Source of the DNA: UBA11865 sp963749825
GTDB lineage: Bacteria > Chloroflexota > Anaerolineae > Promineifilales > Promineifilaceae
DNA: 64,000 nucleotides
Reading direction: 5' to 3'
Assembly (NCBI GenBank): GCA_963749825.1
Contig: CAVVOI010000009.1
Coordinates: 186,001 to 250,000, forward strand
Shown: piece after piece, positions 52,756 through 61,091 of the stretch
Numbering within the stretch: position 1 is the first letter of the stretch
Layout of the letters: each line of letters opens with the position of its first letter
Notes under the pieces: generated by a model
Databases searched by the model: none
What the model saw: the letters and a program-made list of their open reading frames with translations, nothing else
Told to the model about the DNA's origin: nothing
Made by a program: the position numbers and the translations under genes

Positions 52756-53070
52756 GAATCGTCGTAGCCCCGATTGACCTAGTCAAAAATATAAAAATCC
52801 AAATTCCACGACTCGATCTGCCAGCATTCTGTCTCCAAAAATCTTTAAGAAATAAAGAAAAATAGGGCTAAAATAGTACCCTATGTAGGACATAGTACCT
52901 GTTGTCACCCCATTTTAGCTATGCTACCATATGTAAACTGGTTTGGGCTTTACATATTGTGAGGAACGTGCCAGAAGTCCTATTGTCCAACTTGACATAG
53001 GATGATACAGTAAGTGAAAATTCACGTTATCTTCACGTTTCTCGTGGCCAGTGAATGAGGGAATTAAATT
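52756..53070. other. Intergenic region upstream of the tandem cpaB-like genes
   Basis: AT-rich and without a gene. It holds the imperfect palindrome CTATGT-AGG-ACATAG (52881-52895) flanked on both sides by AGTACC, an operator-like element, and a TTGACA at about 52991-52996 for which I see no good -10 at 16-18 bp. The promoter for the cpaB-like genes is presumably here. Confidence 0.4.
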
Positions 53071-54213
53071 ATGAGTGGTCGCCGTCTCATTGCCATTCTT
53101 GTTGGGGTAGTCGGATTAATAATACTTGCCATCGTCGTCGTGATGGTGATCCTGCAGCCAGGAGATCAACAAGCGGAGGTTGTCTCACCAGATGCTCCTT
53201 CCGATGTTGAGGCTGAACCCGGTTCGACGCCGGTGCCAGATCTTCCGCCAACGCCAACGATCGATCCCAATGTGACTATGGTCGAAGTCGTCGTGTCTCT
53301 TCAGACTGTGCCTCGGGGTTGGCAGATGACTGAGGCAGAATTGGCTACCGACAAACGATTGGCTAGCGAAGTTGGTACTAACGTCATCACCAATATCGAG
53401 GATGCCGTAGGTCTATACGCCAAGCAAGATATCTATCAAGGGGAAACCTTAACGACAGATACCTTGGTTCGAGATCCGACGTTAATTGGCGTAGAAACTT
53501 ACGGTCCTTCCTCCTTAATTCCACCGGGCTGGGTGGCCATGGCTGTGCCGACGGACCGCCTTGGCAGTGTAGCCTACGCCGTTGCACCCGGAGATACCGT
53601 CGATGTCATGTTGAGTTTTACTCTTAATCCTGTTGATCAGGAATTCCAGACATTGCTATTTAATAGTGCAACCTTCTTCCTGCAACAACAGTCTGAAGAA
53701 GGTGAAGTAATAACAAATATTTTCGTCATCGATCCCTACGGCCGATTTGAAACGATTGCAACCGGTGACTTAGCTCATATTGCCCCATCCGAAGAGAATC
53801 AAAGACCGGTTCCAGTATCTGTGATCTTACAAAATGCAAAAGTCATCGAAGTTGGCACTTACCAGCCGCCAGTACCGGCTGTGCCGCCGACGCCGACGCC
53901 AGATCCAAACGAGCCGACCCCAACACCTGGCGGGCCACCCCCAACACCGACTCCGTCACCGCCAGACGTGGTATTAGTCGCCTTGCCTCCTCAGCAGCAG
54001 TTATTCTTGAAATATGCCGTAGAAGTCAATGGCGATATCGATCTTGCCCTGCGAAGTGTGGGTGATGGTCAACTGTATACAGTGCAACAACTGGACATCA
54101 ATTATCTGATGCAACAATTTGGAATCAGTTTGCCCCCCAATGCCGTATTTGCCATTGGAGGCCTATCAACCACCTCGGTGGAAGCCGAATTGCAAGCGGA
54201 AGAAGCGCCCTAG
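53071..54213 (+). CDS. CpaB/RcpC-like SAF-domain protein, copy 1
   Basis: A 380-residue protein: N-terminal membrane helix (LIAILVGVVGLIILAIVVVMVIL), Pro-rich linker, a SAF domain at about 70-135 (VEVVVSLQTVPRGWQM, LYAKQDIYQGETLT), then an RcpC/CpaB domain (MAVPTDRLGSVAYAVAPGDTVDVML) and a late PTPTP linker followed by VLVALPPQQQLFLKYAVE. CpaB helps assemble Flp/Tad pili or their secretin. No tadA, flp or secretin gene is near. The start fits GAGGGAATTAAATT before the ATG. The next gene is a diverged copy. Confidence 0.8.
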   Translation: MSGRRLIAILVGVVGLIILAIVVVMVILQPGDQQAEVVSPDAPSDVEAEPGSTPVPDLPPTPTIDPNVTMVEVVVSLQTVPRGWQMTEAELATDKRLASEVGTNVITNIEDAVGLYAKQDIYQGETLTTDTLVRDPTLIGVETYGPSSLIPPGWVAMAVPTDRLGSVAYAVAPGDTVDVMLSFTLNPVDQEFQTLLFNSATFFLQQQSEEGEVITNIFVIDPYGRFETIATGDLAHIAPSEENQRPVPVSVILQNAKVIEVGTYQPPVPAVPPTPTPDPNEPTPTPGGPPPTPTPSPPDVVLVALPPQQQLFLKYAVEVNGDIDLALRSVGDGQLYTVQQLDINYLMQQFGISLPPNAVFAIGGLSTTSVEAELQAEEAP

Positions 54214-54326
54214 TCTCGATTGACCGTTATCTTATTCATGCCGATAGCCGCTCTCAGGACTTTCCCAAAATATCATGGGTACGAGTCCATAGTGTGATGT
54301 GAAGCGTTTAGAAAGAGGAACCGAGT

Positions 54327-55496
54327 ATGCGTCCAAGAACTTTTATCCTACTCATCTTGGTCCTTGTGGTTGCCGCAGCAGCAGTCGTTTTGTTTATAGT
54401 TTTCCGCCCAGAGGGTGGATTTCTAGAAAACGTCTTGCCTGGGTCATCTGAATCAGAAGGACAAGTGCCTGCGCCAGTGGCCCAAGAGCCAGGACAACCA
54501 GTACCGACTGCCACGCCCGAACTGAAATATGTACCGGTGGTGGTTGCCGTAACGGACCTACCGGTTGGCGAACGCATTAGACCAGATCTTGTTGTCGTTG
54601 AGAATCGTCCAGAAACCAACGTGGCTGTTGTGGCAGGCGTGACATTCTCTGATCCAGACCAAATCGTCGGCCTGATCGTCAAGACTGCGATAAGCGAAGG
54701 CCAAGAGATTTTGAGACCGATGTTGGCTCTAAATCCGAGCGACATCGCGTCGATGGGTTCTGACCTGAGTTTATATATCGATCAAGGTAAAGTGGCGGTG
54801 GCCTTTCCAGTCGATCGCTTTAGTGGCGCTGCATATGCCATGAGACCCGGTGATTTAGTGGATGCCTTAATGACCTTGCAGTTGGTGGACCTGGATTCCG
54901 AATTCCAGACGGCGCTTCCCAATATCATTGAGCGAGTTGATGAAGCTGCTTTGCTGGATGGCCAGGCATTCCTGTTTCCACCAACCAACAACGGGCGGTT
55001 GGAGTTGATTCCTAATCTAAACTCCGTCGGCCTGATTGCTCCTGGCGAAGGGAGGGAACCGATTCCAAAGCGCATCACCCAATTAACGCTACAGCAAATG
55101 GAGGTATTATGGGTGGGCACATGGCTAGATCCACGAGTATCGATGGCACAAGAATATGCATCCGACGCCGTTCATGATTCTCAAGTAGTTGCCACTCCCG
55201 AGCCGGGTGAGTTGCCATCACCAGAAGACCCAAGGCGAGAATACCTTCCTGACATCGTCATTCTAAGTATGTCTGCCCAGGATGCCCTGAGCTTAAAATG
55301 GGCGATGGAAACTGGGATCAATGTCGATTTGGCTCTAAGGGCGCAGGGTGATAATAGCGTCTTCACTACTACAAGTGTCTCGTTACCACAATTATTTGAA
55401 CAAGGTGTCTTAACGGCGCCGCAAACAAACGATTTTGGTTTGCAACCAAGGATCGATGATTTGCAGCCGCCCAGCTTACCACCAACCCCTCCGTAA
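54327..55496 (+). CDS. CpaB/RcpC-like SAF-domain protein, copy 2
   Basis: A 389-residue homologue of the preceding protein with the same plan: membrane helix (FILLILVLVVAAAAVVLFIVF), Pro-rich linker, SAF domain (VPVVVAVTDLPVGERIRPD, VKTAISEGQEILRP) and RcpC-like domain (VAVAFPVDRFSGAAYAMRPGDLVDALM), then a C-terminal part with IVILSMSAQDALSLKWAME matching VLVALPPQQQLFLKYAVE of copy 1. The copies are diverged throughout, so the duplication is old. AGAGGAA precedes the ATG. A strong terminator follows at 55531. Confidence 0.8.
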   Translation: MRPRTFILLILVLVVAAAAVVLFIVFRPEGGFLENVLPGSSESEGQVPAPVAQEPGQPVPTATPELKYVPVVVAVTDLPVGERIRPDLVVVENRPETNVAVVAGVTFSDPDQIVGLIVKTAISEGQEILRPMLALNPSDIASMGSDLSLYIDQGKVAVAFPVDRFSGAAYAMRPGDLVDALMTLQLVDLDSEFQTALPNIIERVDEAALLDGQAFLFPPTNNGRLELIPNLNSVGLIAPGEGREPIPKRITQLTLQQMEVLWVGTWLDPRVSMAQEYASDAVHDSQVVATPEPGELPSPEDPRREYLPDIVILSMSAQDALSLKWAMETGINVDLALRAQGDNSVFTTTSVSLPQLFEQGVLTAPQTNDFGLQPRIDDLQPPSLPPTPP

Positions 55497-55530
55497 GCAT
55501 AACGACAGCGTTGCTTATTACCAGATAGTA

Positions 55531-55567
55531 AACGGTCTCTCCTCAACCGAGGAGAGACCGTTTTTTT
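55531..55567 (+). terminator. Intrinsic terminator after the cpaB-like genes
   Basis: AACGGTCTCTCCTC (55531-55544) pairs perfectly with GAGGAGAGACCGTT (55549-55562) over a 4-base loop, followed by a run of seven Ts (55561-55567). Confidence 0.95.
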
Positions 55568-55696
55568 ATTACCAGTAAGGGGGCTTGTTTGAGGATTTTT
55601 GATGGGATGCTGCCGAGCCTATGACAAATATGGCATTCTTAGCCAACTCGCATTGGTTCGGGGTGGATGAAAGGCGGTTATTCAGTAGTCCAAACT

Positions 55697-55725
55697 AAAA
55701 AGCCTTTGCCTCAGGGCAAAGGCTT
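55697..55725 (-). terminator. Intrinsic terminator of the tRNA cluster
   Basis: AAGCCTTTGCC (55700-55710) pairs with GGCAAAGGCTT (55715-55725); on the minus strand five Ts complete it. It lies 13 bp beyond the tRNA-Cys 3' end and closes the Phe-Gly-Cys transcript. Confidence 0.85.
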
Positions 55726-55738
55726 GAAGTTGTTTGAA

Positions 55739-55809
55739 AGGCGACGACCGGACTCGAACCGGTGATGAGGGTTTTGCAGACCCTTGCCTTACCACTTGGC
55801 CACGTCGCC
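55739..55809 (-). tRNA. tRNA-Cys (GCA)
   Basis: Acceptor GGCGACG/CGTCGCC, anticodon loop with TGCAA giving GCA, T loop GGTTCGAGTCC on the minus strand. Length 71 nt; CCA not encoded. Confidence 0.95.
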
Positions 55810-55856
55810 AAAAAACGAAACCGGCAAAGCTTATGCCCGCCGGTTCTGTTCTATAG

Positions 55857-55928
<72 letters not shown>

Positions 55929-55945
55929 ACTAGGTAGTGGTATAG

Positions 55946-56018
55946 TGCCAGGACCCAGACTCGAACTGGGGACACCTGCATTTTCAGTGCAGTGCTCTAC
56001 CAACTGAGCTATCCCGGC
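55946..56018 (-). tRNA. tRNA-Phe (GAA)
   Basis: Acceptor GCCGGGA/TCCTGGC, D loop AGCTCAGTTGGTAGAGC, anticodon loop CTGAAAA giving GAA, T loop AGTTCGAGTCT on the minus strand. Length 73 nt. First of the three-tRNA transcript. Confidence 0.95.
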
Positions 56019-56051
56019 CTGTGGTCTAGCAGCTTTTATTAAGCAGCGGTG

Positions 56052-56080
56052 ATTCTATCCAATCGAATAATGCCTGTCAA
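56052..56080 (-). promoter_or_regulatory. Promoter of the tRNA-Phe-Gly-Cys cluster
   Basis: On the minus strand TTGACA (56075-56080), a 17-bp spacer and TAGAAT (56052-56057). Transcription would begin near 56045, about 27 nt before tRNA-Phe. Confidence 0.75.
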
Positions 56081-56221
56081 GTTGCGGTGTACGTGTGGAA
56101 TGGCCCTAAGATTGTTACAGTCTCTGCACAAACTATCTGACATTTTGTTCGTGTACTCTAGGTTGCGGTGGTTGCCCGGTTGCCTTGATTTATGGGATTG
56201 GCTATAGTGGAGGACGTCTAT

Positions 56222-56317
56222 GGGAGTGGTTGTGTCCCGGTGGATGCCCCGGTCTTCAAAATCGGTGGCCGGTCGCGCGGAGCGAGCGGCGGTGGGTTCG
56301 ACTCCCATCCACTCCCG
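56222..56317 (+). tRNA. selC: Selenocysteine tRNA (UCA)
   Basis: An 8-bp acceptor stem GGGAGTGG/CCACTCCC (one pair longer than normal tRNAs), discriminator G at 56317, anticodon stem CCGGT/ATCGG with loop CTTCAAA giving UCA, a long GC-rich variable arm (GCGCGGAGCGAGC region) and T loop GGGTTCGACTCCC. Length 96 nt. These are the specific features of tRNA-Sec, which reads in-frame UGA together with SelB and a SECIS element. selA, selB and selD are not in the window. It points opposite to the neighbouring tRNAs and to recR. Confidence 0.93.
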
Positions 56318-56335
56318 CCTAAATTATAGTCTGAT

Positions 56336-56944
56336 CTAGCGCATCTCCTGCCGGCCGTCCATCGCCCGGCCCAGTGTGATCTCGTCCGTATATTCAAGGT
56401 CACCCCCAACAGGCAACCCTCTAGCTAACCGGGTCAGTTTGATTTCGAATGGCGCCAGGCGACGTTGAAGGTAGAAAGCGGTAGCATCCCCTTCCAAAGT
56501 CGCATTGGTGGCCAAGATAATCTCCTGGAAATTGTCTCGTTCCAATCGAGTGACCAGTTCGGCAACCTTTAGATCGTCTGGGCCGACTCCTTCAACCGGA
56601 GAGATGACGCCATGCAACACATGATAACGTCCACCGAAAGCACGGGATCGCTCGATGGCAACTACGTCCAAGGGCTCCTCTACGATGCACAAAAGTCTAT
56701 GATCGCGGCCGTCATCACTGCAGATAGGGCATGGATCCTGCTCGGTAATATTGTAACAGACAGAACACAACCTTGTACTGACCTTGAGGGCTTGGAGCGC
56801 CTCGGCCAGTTCCAGCGCCTGTTCATCGCTTGCCCTCAGCAAATAGAAGGTCAACCGAGAAGCGGATTTTGGTCCAATTCCGGGTAACCGGCCGAATTCA
56901 TTGATCAGTCGCTCGACTGGCTTAGGCAAGACATTAGCCGCCAC
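56336..56944 (-). CDS. recR: Recombination protein RecR
   Basis: A 202-residue RecR starting with GTG, which lies 2 bp after the ybaB stop. HhH region (LINEFGRLPGIGPKSASRL), zinc finger with four cysteines (CSVCYNITEQDPCPIC), and Toprim domain (LCIVEEPLDVVAIERS, ILATNATLEGDATAFYL). With RecF and RecO it loads RecA at gaps. The dnaX-ybaB-recR order is a widely conserved replication-repair operon. Confidence 0.96.
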   Translation of the reverse strand: MAANVLPKPVERLINEFGRLPGIGPKSASRLTFYLLRASDEQALELAEALQALKVSTRLCSVCYNITEQDPCPICSDDGRDHRLLCIVEEPLDVVAIERSRAFGGRYHVLHGVISPVEGVGPDDLKVAELVTRLERDNFQEIILATNATLEGDATAFYLQRRLAPFEIKLTRLARGLPVGGDLEYTDEITLGRAMDGRQEMR

Positions 56945-56946
56945 CG

Positions 56947-57318
56947 TTATATTCCGCCAAGGCCACCGAGGAGATCGTTAATTCCCAAGCCTCCGGTGAG
57001 CCCTTCCATACGTTGAGCGGCCAGGGCCTGGGACTGTTCGATGGCTGAGTTGACTGCTGCGACCAACATGTCTTGCAGCATTTCTATCTCTTCCGGATCG
57101 ACCAGTTCGGGCTGGAGTTCAATTGATTCAATACGTTGGTGCCCGGTGATGACGACGGTGATAGCGCCACCGCCGGCCGTCACAGAGACTGTTTCTGTGG
57201 CAAGTTCTTCCTGTTGAGTGGCCATTTGTTGCTGCATTTCCTGCATCTGAGCCATCAAGTTACTGCCCGATGGGCTCTTGGCCTTTTTGGGTTTACCACG
57301 AAAGCTTTTCTTTGCCAT
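56947..57318 (-). CDS. ybaB: YbaB/EbfC nucleoid-associated protein
   Basis: A 123-residue protein: basic N-terminal extension (AKKSFRGKPKKAKSPSG), helix MAQMQEMQQQMATQQEEL, then VTAGGGAITVVITGHQRIESIEL and a C-terminal helix (LVAAVNSAIEQSQALAAQRM), the YbaB fold. GGGAGAA precedes the ATG. YbaB dimers bind DNA as tweezers. The extension of about 20 residues before the usual start is a little longer than in typical members. It sits between dnaX and recR. Confidence 0.93.
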   Translation of the reverse strand: MAKKSFRGKPKKAKSPSGSNLMAQMQEMQQQMATQQEELATETVSVTAGGGAITVVITGHQRIESIELQPELVDPEEIEMLQDMLVAAVNSAIEQSQALAAQRMEGLTGGLGINDLLGGLGGI

Positions 57319-57404
57319 TTCTTCTCCCTATGATAATGTGTTTAGACGATTCTCTGGATCGTTTTCAGCTCTTATAGTGTAGACTCTAAGCCGTCGTGTG
57401 AAGG

Positions 57405-59030
57405 TCACTTCTTTCGAATGACGCCGCCCAATTCTTCAGCAAGGGCCGCGAAATCTGCTTCGTCGATTTCCGTCGTAGCCGAAGACACCATATATTGTTC
57501 TGTCACGACTGATTGCACATAGCAAGTCGTACCCAGTAAGTCTCCCAAGGCCCTGGCAACGATCTCTTTCGCTTGTGGTTTCTTATCGAATTTGTCTTTT
57601 AGAATTGGGTAATCAAAGCCAAGGATCAGCTTATTACCTTCTATCGCCAGTGGCTTGCAAGAAGCCAACAAGGCGGGAAGACTTTTATCCATCCTACCGA
57701 CATTATCCCGCAATCGAGGCCAATATCCGGTCACCTGGCTGAGCGATATCGCCTGTAGTTCCTCAGCTTCTGATTTGGATAACGCTTGCCCAGCACCTGC
57801 CTTTTGGTCATAGGCCGTGTCCGTTTCGTCTTTTACGCTCACTTCTACCGGCGAGTGGTCCTCGTTTGACATCGTCTCTTCAGTTTTTGGAGATGGCTTA
57901 ACTACGGCCTTGAATGATGGGAGAGGTTCAGCGGCATTTGCCTCGCCTGAAAACGACAACAGCTCAATGAAAGCAAGTTCTAGGGGTAATTGGGGTTGCC
58001 AACTTCTGGAAGGTGTGACGGCCGCCTCGTTGAATTGTTTGACCGCTTCAATGAAGTCTTTTCGCCTAGCTCGTTCGGCTTGGTTAACCATTGTCTGGCG
58101 TGTTTCTTCCGTGACATTGAGCGCGATGTCGCCACGCGCGGTCTTGAGCAATAATAATTGGCGTAAATAAGAAACCATCTGCCGCGAAAATTGGCGAGCA
58201 TCGGCCCCGGAATCCAACGCTTGATGAATCGCGGTTAAACCTGCAGCGCCATCCCCTGATAACCAGGCGTCGGTTAAATCGCTTACAGCGGCATCTGACG
58301 CGGTTCCAAGCACCATCTGCGCTCTTTCTAGTGTAATGGTGTCGTTTGGGGAAGCTATCAATTGATCCAGTAAACTCTCTGCATCTCTCAGACTACCCGC
58401 AGCATGGTAGGCAATCATGGTAATCGCCTGGGGTTCGATGATGATCTTTTCTTCGTCGGCGAGCCAGCCTAAGCGCCCCATGATTTCTTGCGTTGTGAGC
58501 AGCCGGAAATTAAATTGTTGGCAGCGAGATTTGATAGTCAACGGAACCTTATGTTCTTCGGTCGTAGCTAACACAAAAATGGCGTGAGGAGGTGGCTCCT
58601 CAAGCGTTTTGAGGAGGGCATTGAATGCGGCCGTTGAAAGCATATGCACTTCATCGATAATATAAGTTTTGAAGCGACCTTCGCTCGGAGAGAAATTTAT
58701 TTTCTCCCGTAAATCACGGATATCATCAACGCCGGTGTTTGAGGCAGCATCAATTTCGATGAGATCAAGATAGCGACCCTCGCTAACAGAACGGCAAGGG
58801 GCACAGTTATTACAAGGACGCTGGGTAAGATCTGCATCGAGGCAATTGGCAGCCTTTGCAAGCAGCCTGGCAGTGGTTGTTTTTCCGGTGCCTCTCGGCC
58901 CTGAAAATAGGTAGGCCTGGCCAATACGACCGGCCGCCACGGCGTTTTGCAGTGTCTGCGTTACATGTTCCTGGCCGACAATTTCGTTAAACCTTGCCGG
59001 TCGCCATTTTCGATAAAGAGCTTGTGCCAT
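57405..59030 (-). CDS. dnaX: DNA polymerase III subunits gamma/tau
   Basis: A 541-residue clamp-loader ATPase: YRKWRPARFNEIVGQEHV at the start, Walker A FSGPRGTGKTTTARLL, zinc-binding CNNCAPC, Walker B YIIDEVHMLS, the SRC motif IKSRCQQFNF and sensor 2 in GSLRDAESLLDQL. A low-complexity region (about 370-440) precedes a tau-like C-terminal domain. No slippery A-run for a gamma form was noticed. It is the first gene of dnaX-ybaB-recR, 86 bp upstream of ybaB. Confidence 0.95.
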   Translation of the reverse strand: MAQALYRKWRPARFNEIVGQEHVTQTLQNAVAAGRIGQAYLFSGPRGTGKTTTARLLAKAANCLDADLTQRPCNNCAPCRSVSEGRYLDLIEIDAASNTGVDDIRDLREKINFSPSEGRFKTYIIDEVHMLSTAAFNALLKTLEEPPPHAIFVLATTEEHKVPLTIKSRCQQFNFRLLTTQEIMGRLGWLADEEKIIIEPQAITMIAYHAAGSLRDAESLLDQLIASPNDTITLERAQMVLGTASDAAVSDLTDAWLSGDGAAGLTAIHQALDSGADARQFSRQMVSYLRQLLLLKTARGDIALNVTEETRQTMVNQAERARRKDFIEAVKQFNEAAVTPSRSWQPQLPLELAFIELLSFSGEANAAEPLPSFKAVVKPSPKTEETMSNEDHSPVEVSVKDETDTAYDQKAGAGQALSKSEAEELQAISLSQVTGYWPRLRDNVGRMDKSLPALLASCKPLAIEGNKLILGFDYPILKDKFDKKPQAKEIVARALGDLLGTTCYVQSVVTEQYMVSSATTEIDEADFAALAEELGGVIRKK

Positions 59031-59201
59031 ATGAGTTTAGTTTAGCACTGAGATTAGGCTCTAGCAACCGCGCTGGAATCTGTTTTTTCATCGCACCAAT
59101 TGCCATAGCCGATGCGATAATGATATAATGCAAAATAGTATATCGATATTCACGATGCCCTCAATTTGGCATCTTATAAGTTTTTAATCTGGAGAATTGC
59201 C

Positions 59202-59387
59202 ATGGCGGGTTTGGGCTGGACGGAATTACTTATTGTATTAGCGATTGTTCTGTTAATCTTTGGCGTTGGCCGCGTCAGCAAGCTAGGTGAGGAACTTGGC
59301 AAAGGTATTCGCGCTTTTCGTGAAGGAGTGCAAAGCGAGGACAAGGAGGAGCCGGCAGAAGAACAAAAGGATGAGGCGGCCGAATAG
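59202..59387 (+). CDS. tatA: Twin-arginine translocase subunit TatA/E
   Basis: A 61-residue protein from ATG 59202 (GGAG 8 nt upstream). Membrane helix GWTELLIVLAIVLLIFGVGRV, hinge SKLGEELGKGIRAFREGV with the amphipathic helix, and an acidic tail. TatA multimers form the pore for folded proteins. tatC is not in the window. It stands alone, divergent from dnaX, with its own terminator at 59431. Confidence 0.92.
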   Translation: MAGLGWTELLIVLAIVLLIFGVGRVSKLGEELGKGIRAFREGVQSEDKEEPAEEQKDEAAE

Positions 59388-59430
59388 AAGATTGCTTCAC
59401 TAGGCATACTCAAATCTTAAACAATGCCAA

Positions 59431-59463
59431 AAGGGGCACCATTCTATGGTGCCCCTTTTTTTA
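59431..59463 (+). terminator. Intrinsic terminator of tatA
   Basis: AAGGGGCACCAT (59431-59442) pairs with ATGGTGCCCCTT (59446-59457) over a 3-base loop, followed by Ts to 59463. Confidence 0.92.
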
Positions 59464-59497
59464 TTTTCTCTATCTTGATTAAGGAAATATCAGCCGA

Positions 59498-60895
59498 CTA
59501 GCGGATGAATTTTGGGAAGTATGACGACTGAATTTCTGGTACAACCCAAAGATATATTGGAACCGTCGTTGGGTTACCGGTGACGCCCGGTTGGGTAGTG
59601 ATGATAAGATTGGCTGAGTATTCGCCTAGGGGTAAGCCATGACTGTCCAAGGTAATGGTTAACTCCTCGCCCCATGAGCCACTGTCCGCGCTTAAATCAG
59701 GTATCAAGTTTCCTCCGGGTTCAAGCCCCGCCTGCCAGGTTATGCCAGGTTGGTAGGGGATTTTGATTTTCAGTAGTTGCTCCATCTCTTTGGGTTCGTC
59801 CATGTCTACCAAGAATCCAACGATGGATGGAATCGTGTGGAGGTTAAGTATAATCTCAGGTACCACGCTCAGGCTGATGGGAACGAGCAGGGGATTTCCA
59901 GGCACATCCAGATTGGTATTGATGATGACGCCGGCCGAATATTCACCAAATGGCATATTATTGGTGTCGAATCGAAGCGTGAGATCTTGTCCCAGGGTAC
60001 CGCTGTTCACACTTAAGGTTGGCGTTACGGAGCCACCTGGCGCGAGATCTGCATGCCAAGTTATTCCTGGTTCATATGGCATCCTAATCTGTATTTCTTG
60101 AACGGTATCATCTTGCGATCCTGCTTCGACGAGCAGATCAACTTCGGCTGGCGATGCCTGTAATCCTAGCTGGCAATGGCCTTTGTAGGGGATGAGTTCA
60201 GCATTATCCCAATAGACATCGTTGTGGGACACTTTCCAAACAGGCTTGGCATAAGTGAAAACCGTGATGTGGTTTGAGGTAGCTGTAGCGCAAACATAAA
60301 ACGTGCCATAGGCATCATATTGTTGATTCCAAGGACCCCAAACGATTTTGGAGCTCGTCCAGTCTGTACCCCCAGTTGGATCGATGCCAATCCTTTGTTC
60401 TAGAGTGCTGGTACTAACGTAAGGATTATCATTTTCCGACGACCAGGCATGGCCCCAAATCCTAAAGCGATATTGTTGGCCTGGAGAAACAGATACTCGT
60501 TGGTACACACCGGCTTCGTGGAGCCACCACCGGGTAAAGTATTGCTGCCCCCTGGAGCCTTCTTGGACGCGATCAGGCACATGCCATAACTCGGCCGGTT
60601 TGTACTCTGGCATGGCGTAGTCGGGACTGGTGCCCGATGGTCGCCACCAGGGCGTCCAGCCACTTGCTAATTGAGCGGTTGAACAGACGGCGCCACAATC
60701 GGGATGACCGCCAGGTGGAACATAAGCATTATACGGTCCTTCAAAGGAAGGGTTATTCAAGAGATTAGCTTCCGGATTGGTTGGATCGGTCGATGGCTCC
60801 AGATCATCATTGATAATAGGGTCTGCCGCCGAAACAATACTGACGGTGATGAGCAGCATCAGTGCAAACAGAGCAAACCACTTTCCTCGATTCAT
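59498..60895 (-). CDS. Secreted protein with carbohydrate-binding-like domain and two beta repeats
   Basis: From ATG 60895 (GGAGG 7 nt upstream) 465 residues. Signal peptide WFALFALMLLITVSIVSA; then a beta-sandwich of about 220 residues opening with NLLNNPSFEGPYNAY, with WTPWWRPSG, YAMPEYKPA, QQYRFRIWGHAWSSENDNP, RIGIDPTGG and YWDNAELIPY, clearly homologous to the protein at 18328-19473. Two tandem repeats of about 105 residues follow, each with YPGITW-type (YEPGITWHADLAPGG / YQPGITWQAGLEPGG) and GEYSA motifs and closing in VVPEI. It has no C-terminal anchor. Likely a surface or matrix protein; ligand unknown. Confidence 0.78.
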   Translation of the reverse strand: MNRGKWFALFALMLLITVSIVSAADPIINDDLEPSTDPTNPEANLLNNPSFEGPYNAYVPPGGHPDCGAVCSTAQLASGWTPWWRPSGTSPDYAMPEYKPAELWHVPDRVQEGSRGQQYFTRWWLHEAGVYQRVSVSPGQQYRFRIWGHAWSSENDNPYVSTSTLEQRIGIDPTGGTDWTSSKIVWGPWNQQYDAYGTFYVCATATSNHITVFTYAKPVWKVSHNDVYWDNAELIPYKGHCQLGLQASPAEVDLLVEAGSQDDTVQEIQIRMPYEPGITWHADLAPGGSVTPTLSVNSGTLGQDLTLRFDTNNMPFGEYSAGVIINTNLDVPGNPLLVPISLSVVPEIILNLHTIPSIVGFLVDMDEPKEMEQLLKIKIPYQPGITWQAGLEPGGNLIPDLSADSGSWGEELTITLDSHGLPLGEYSANLIITTQPGVTGNPTTVPIYLWVVPEIQSSYFPKFIR

Positions 60896-61091
60896 TCTCT
60901 TTCCTCCGCAGGGACCAAAATGGCCAGTTCGGCCGAATCCGATCCGATGCGATAAGTATACCAAATATATCAATGAGTGAACATAAGATAACTGTCCTCT
61001 GAATCGTTCTACTTTGTTGACCTACTCGAGTTACCGTGCTAAAAATTGTTGGTTTCTATCTGGGAAGAGTGAGGAAAGAGGAGAAGGAACA

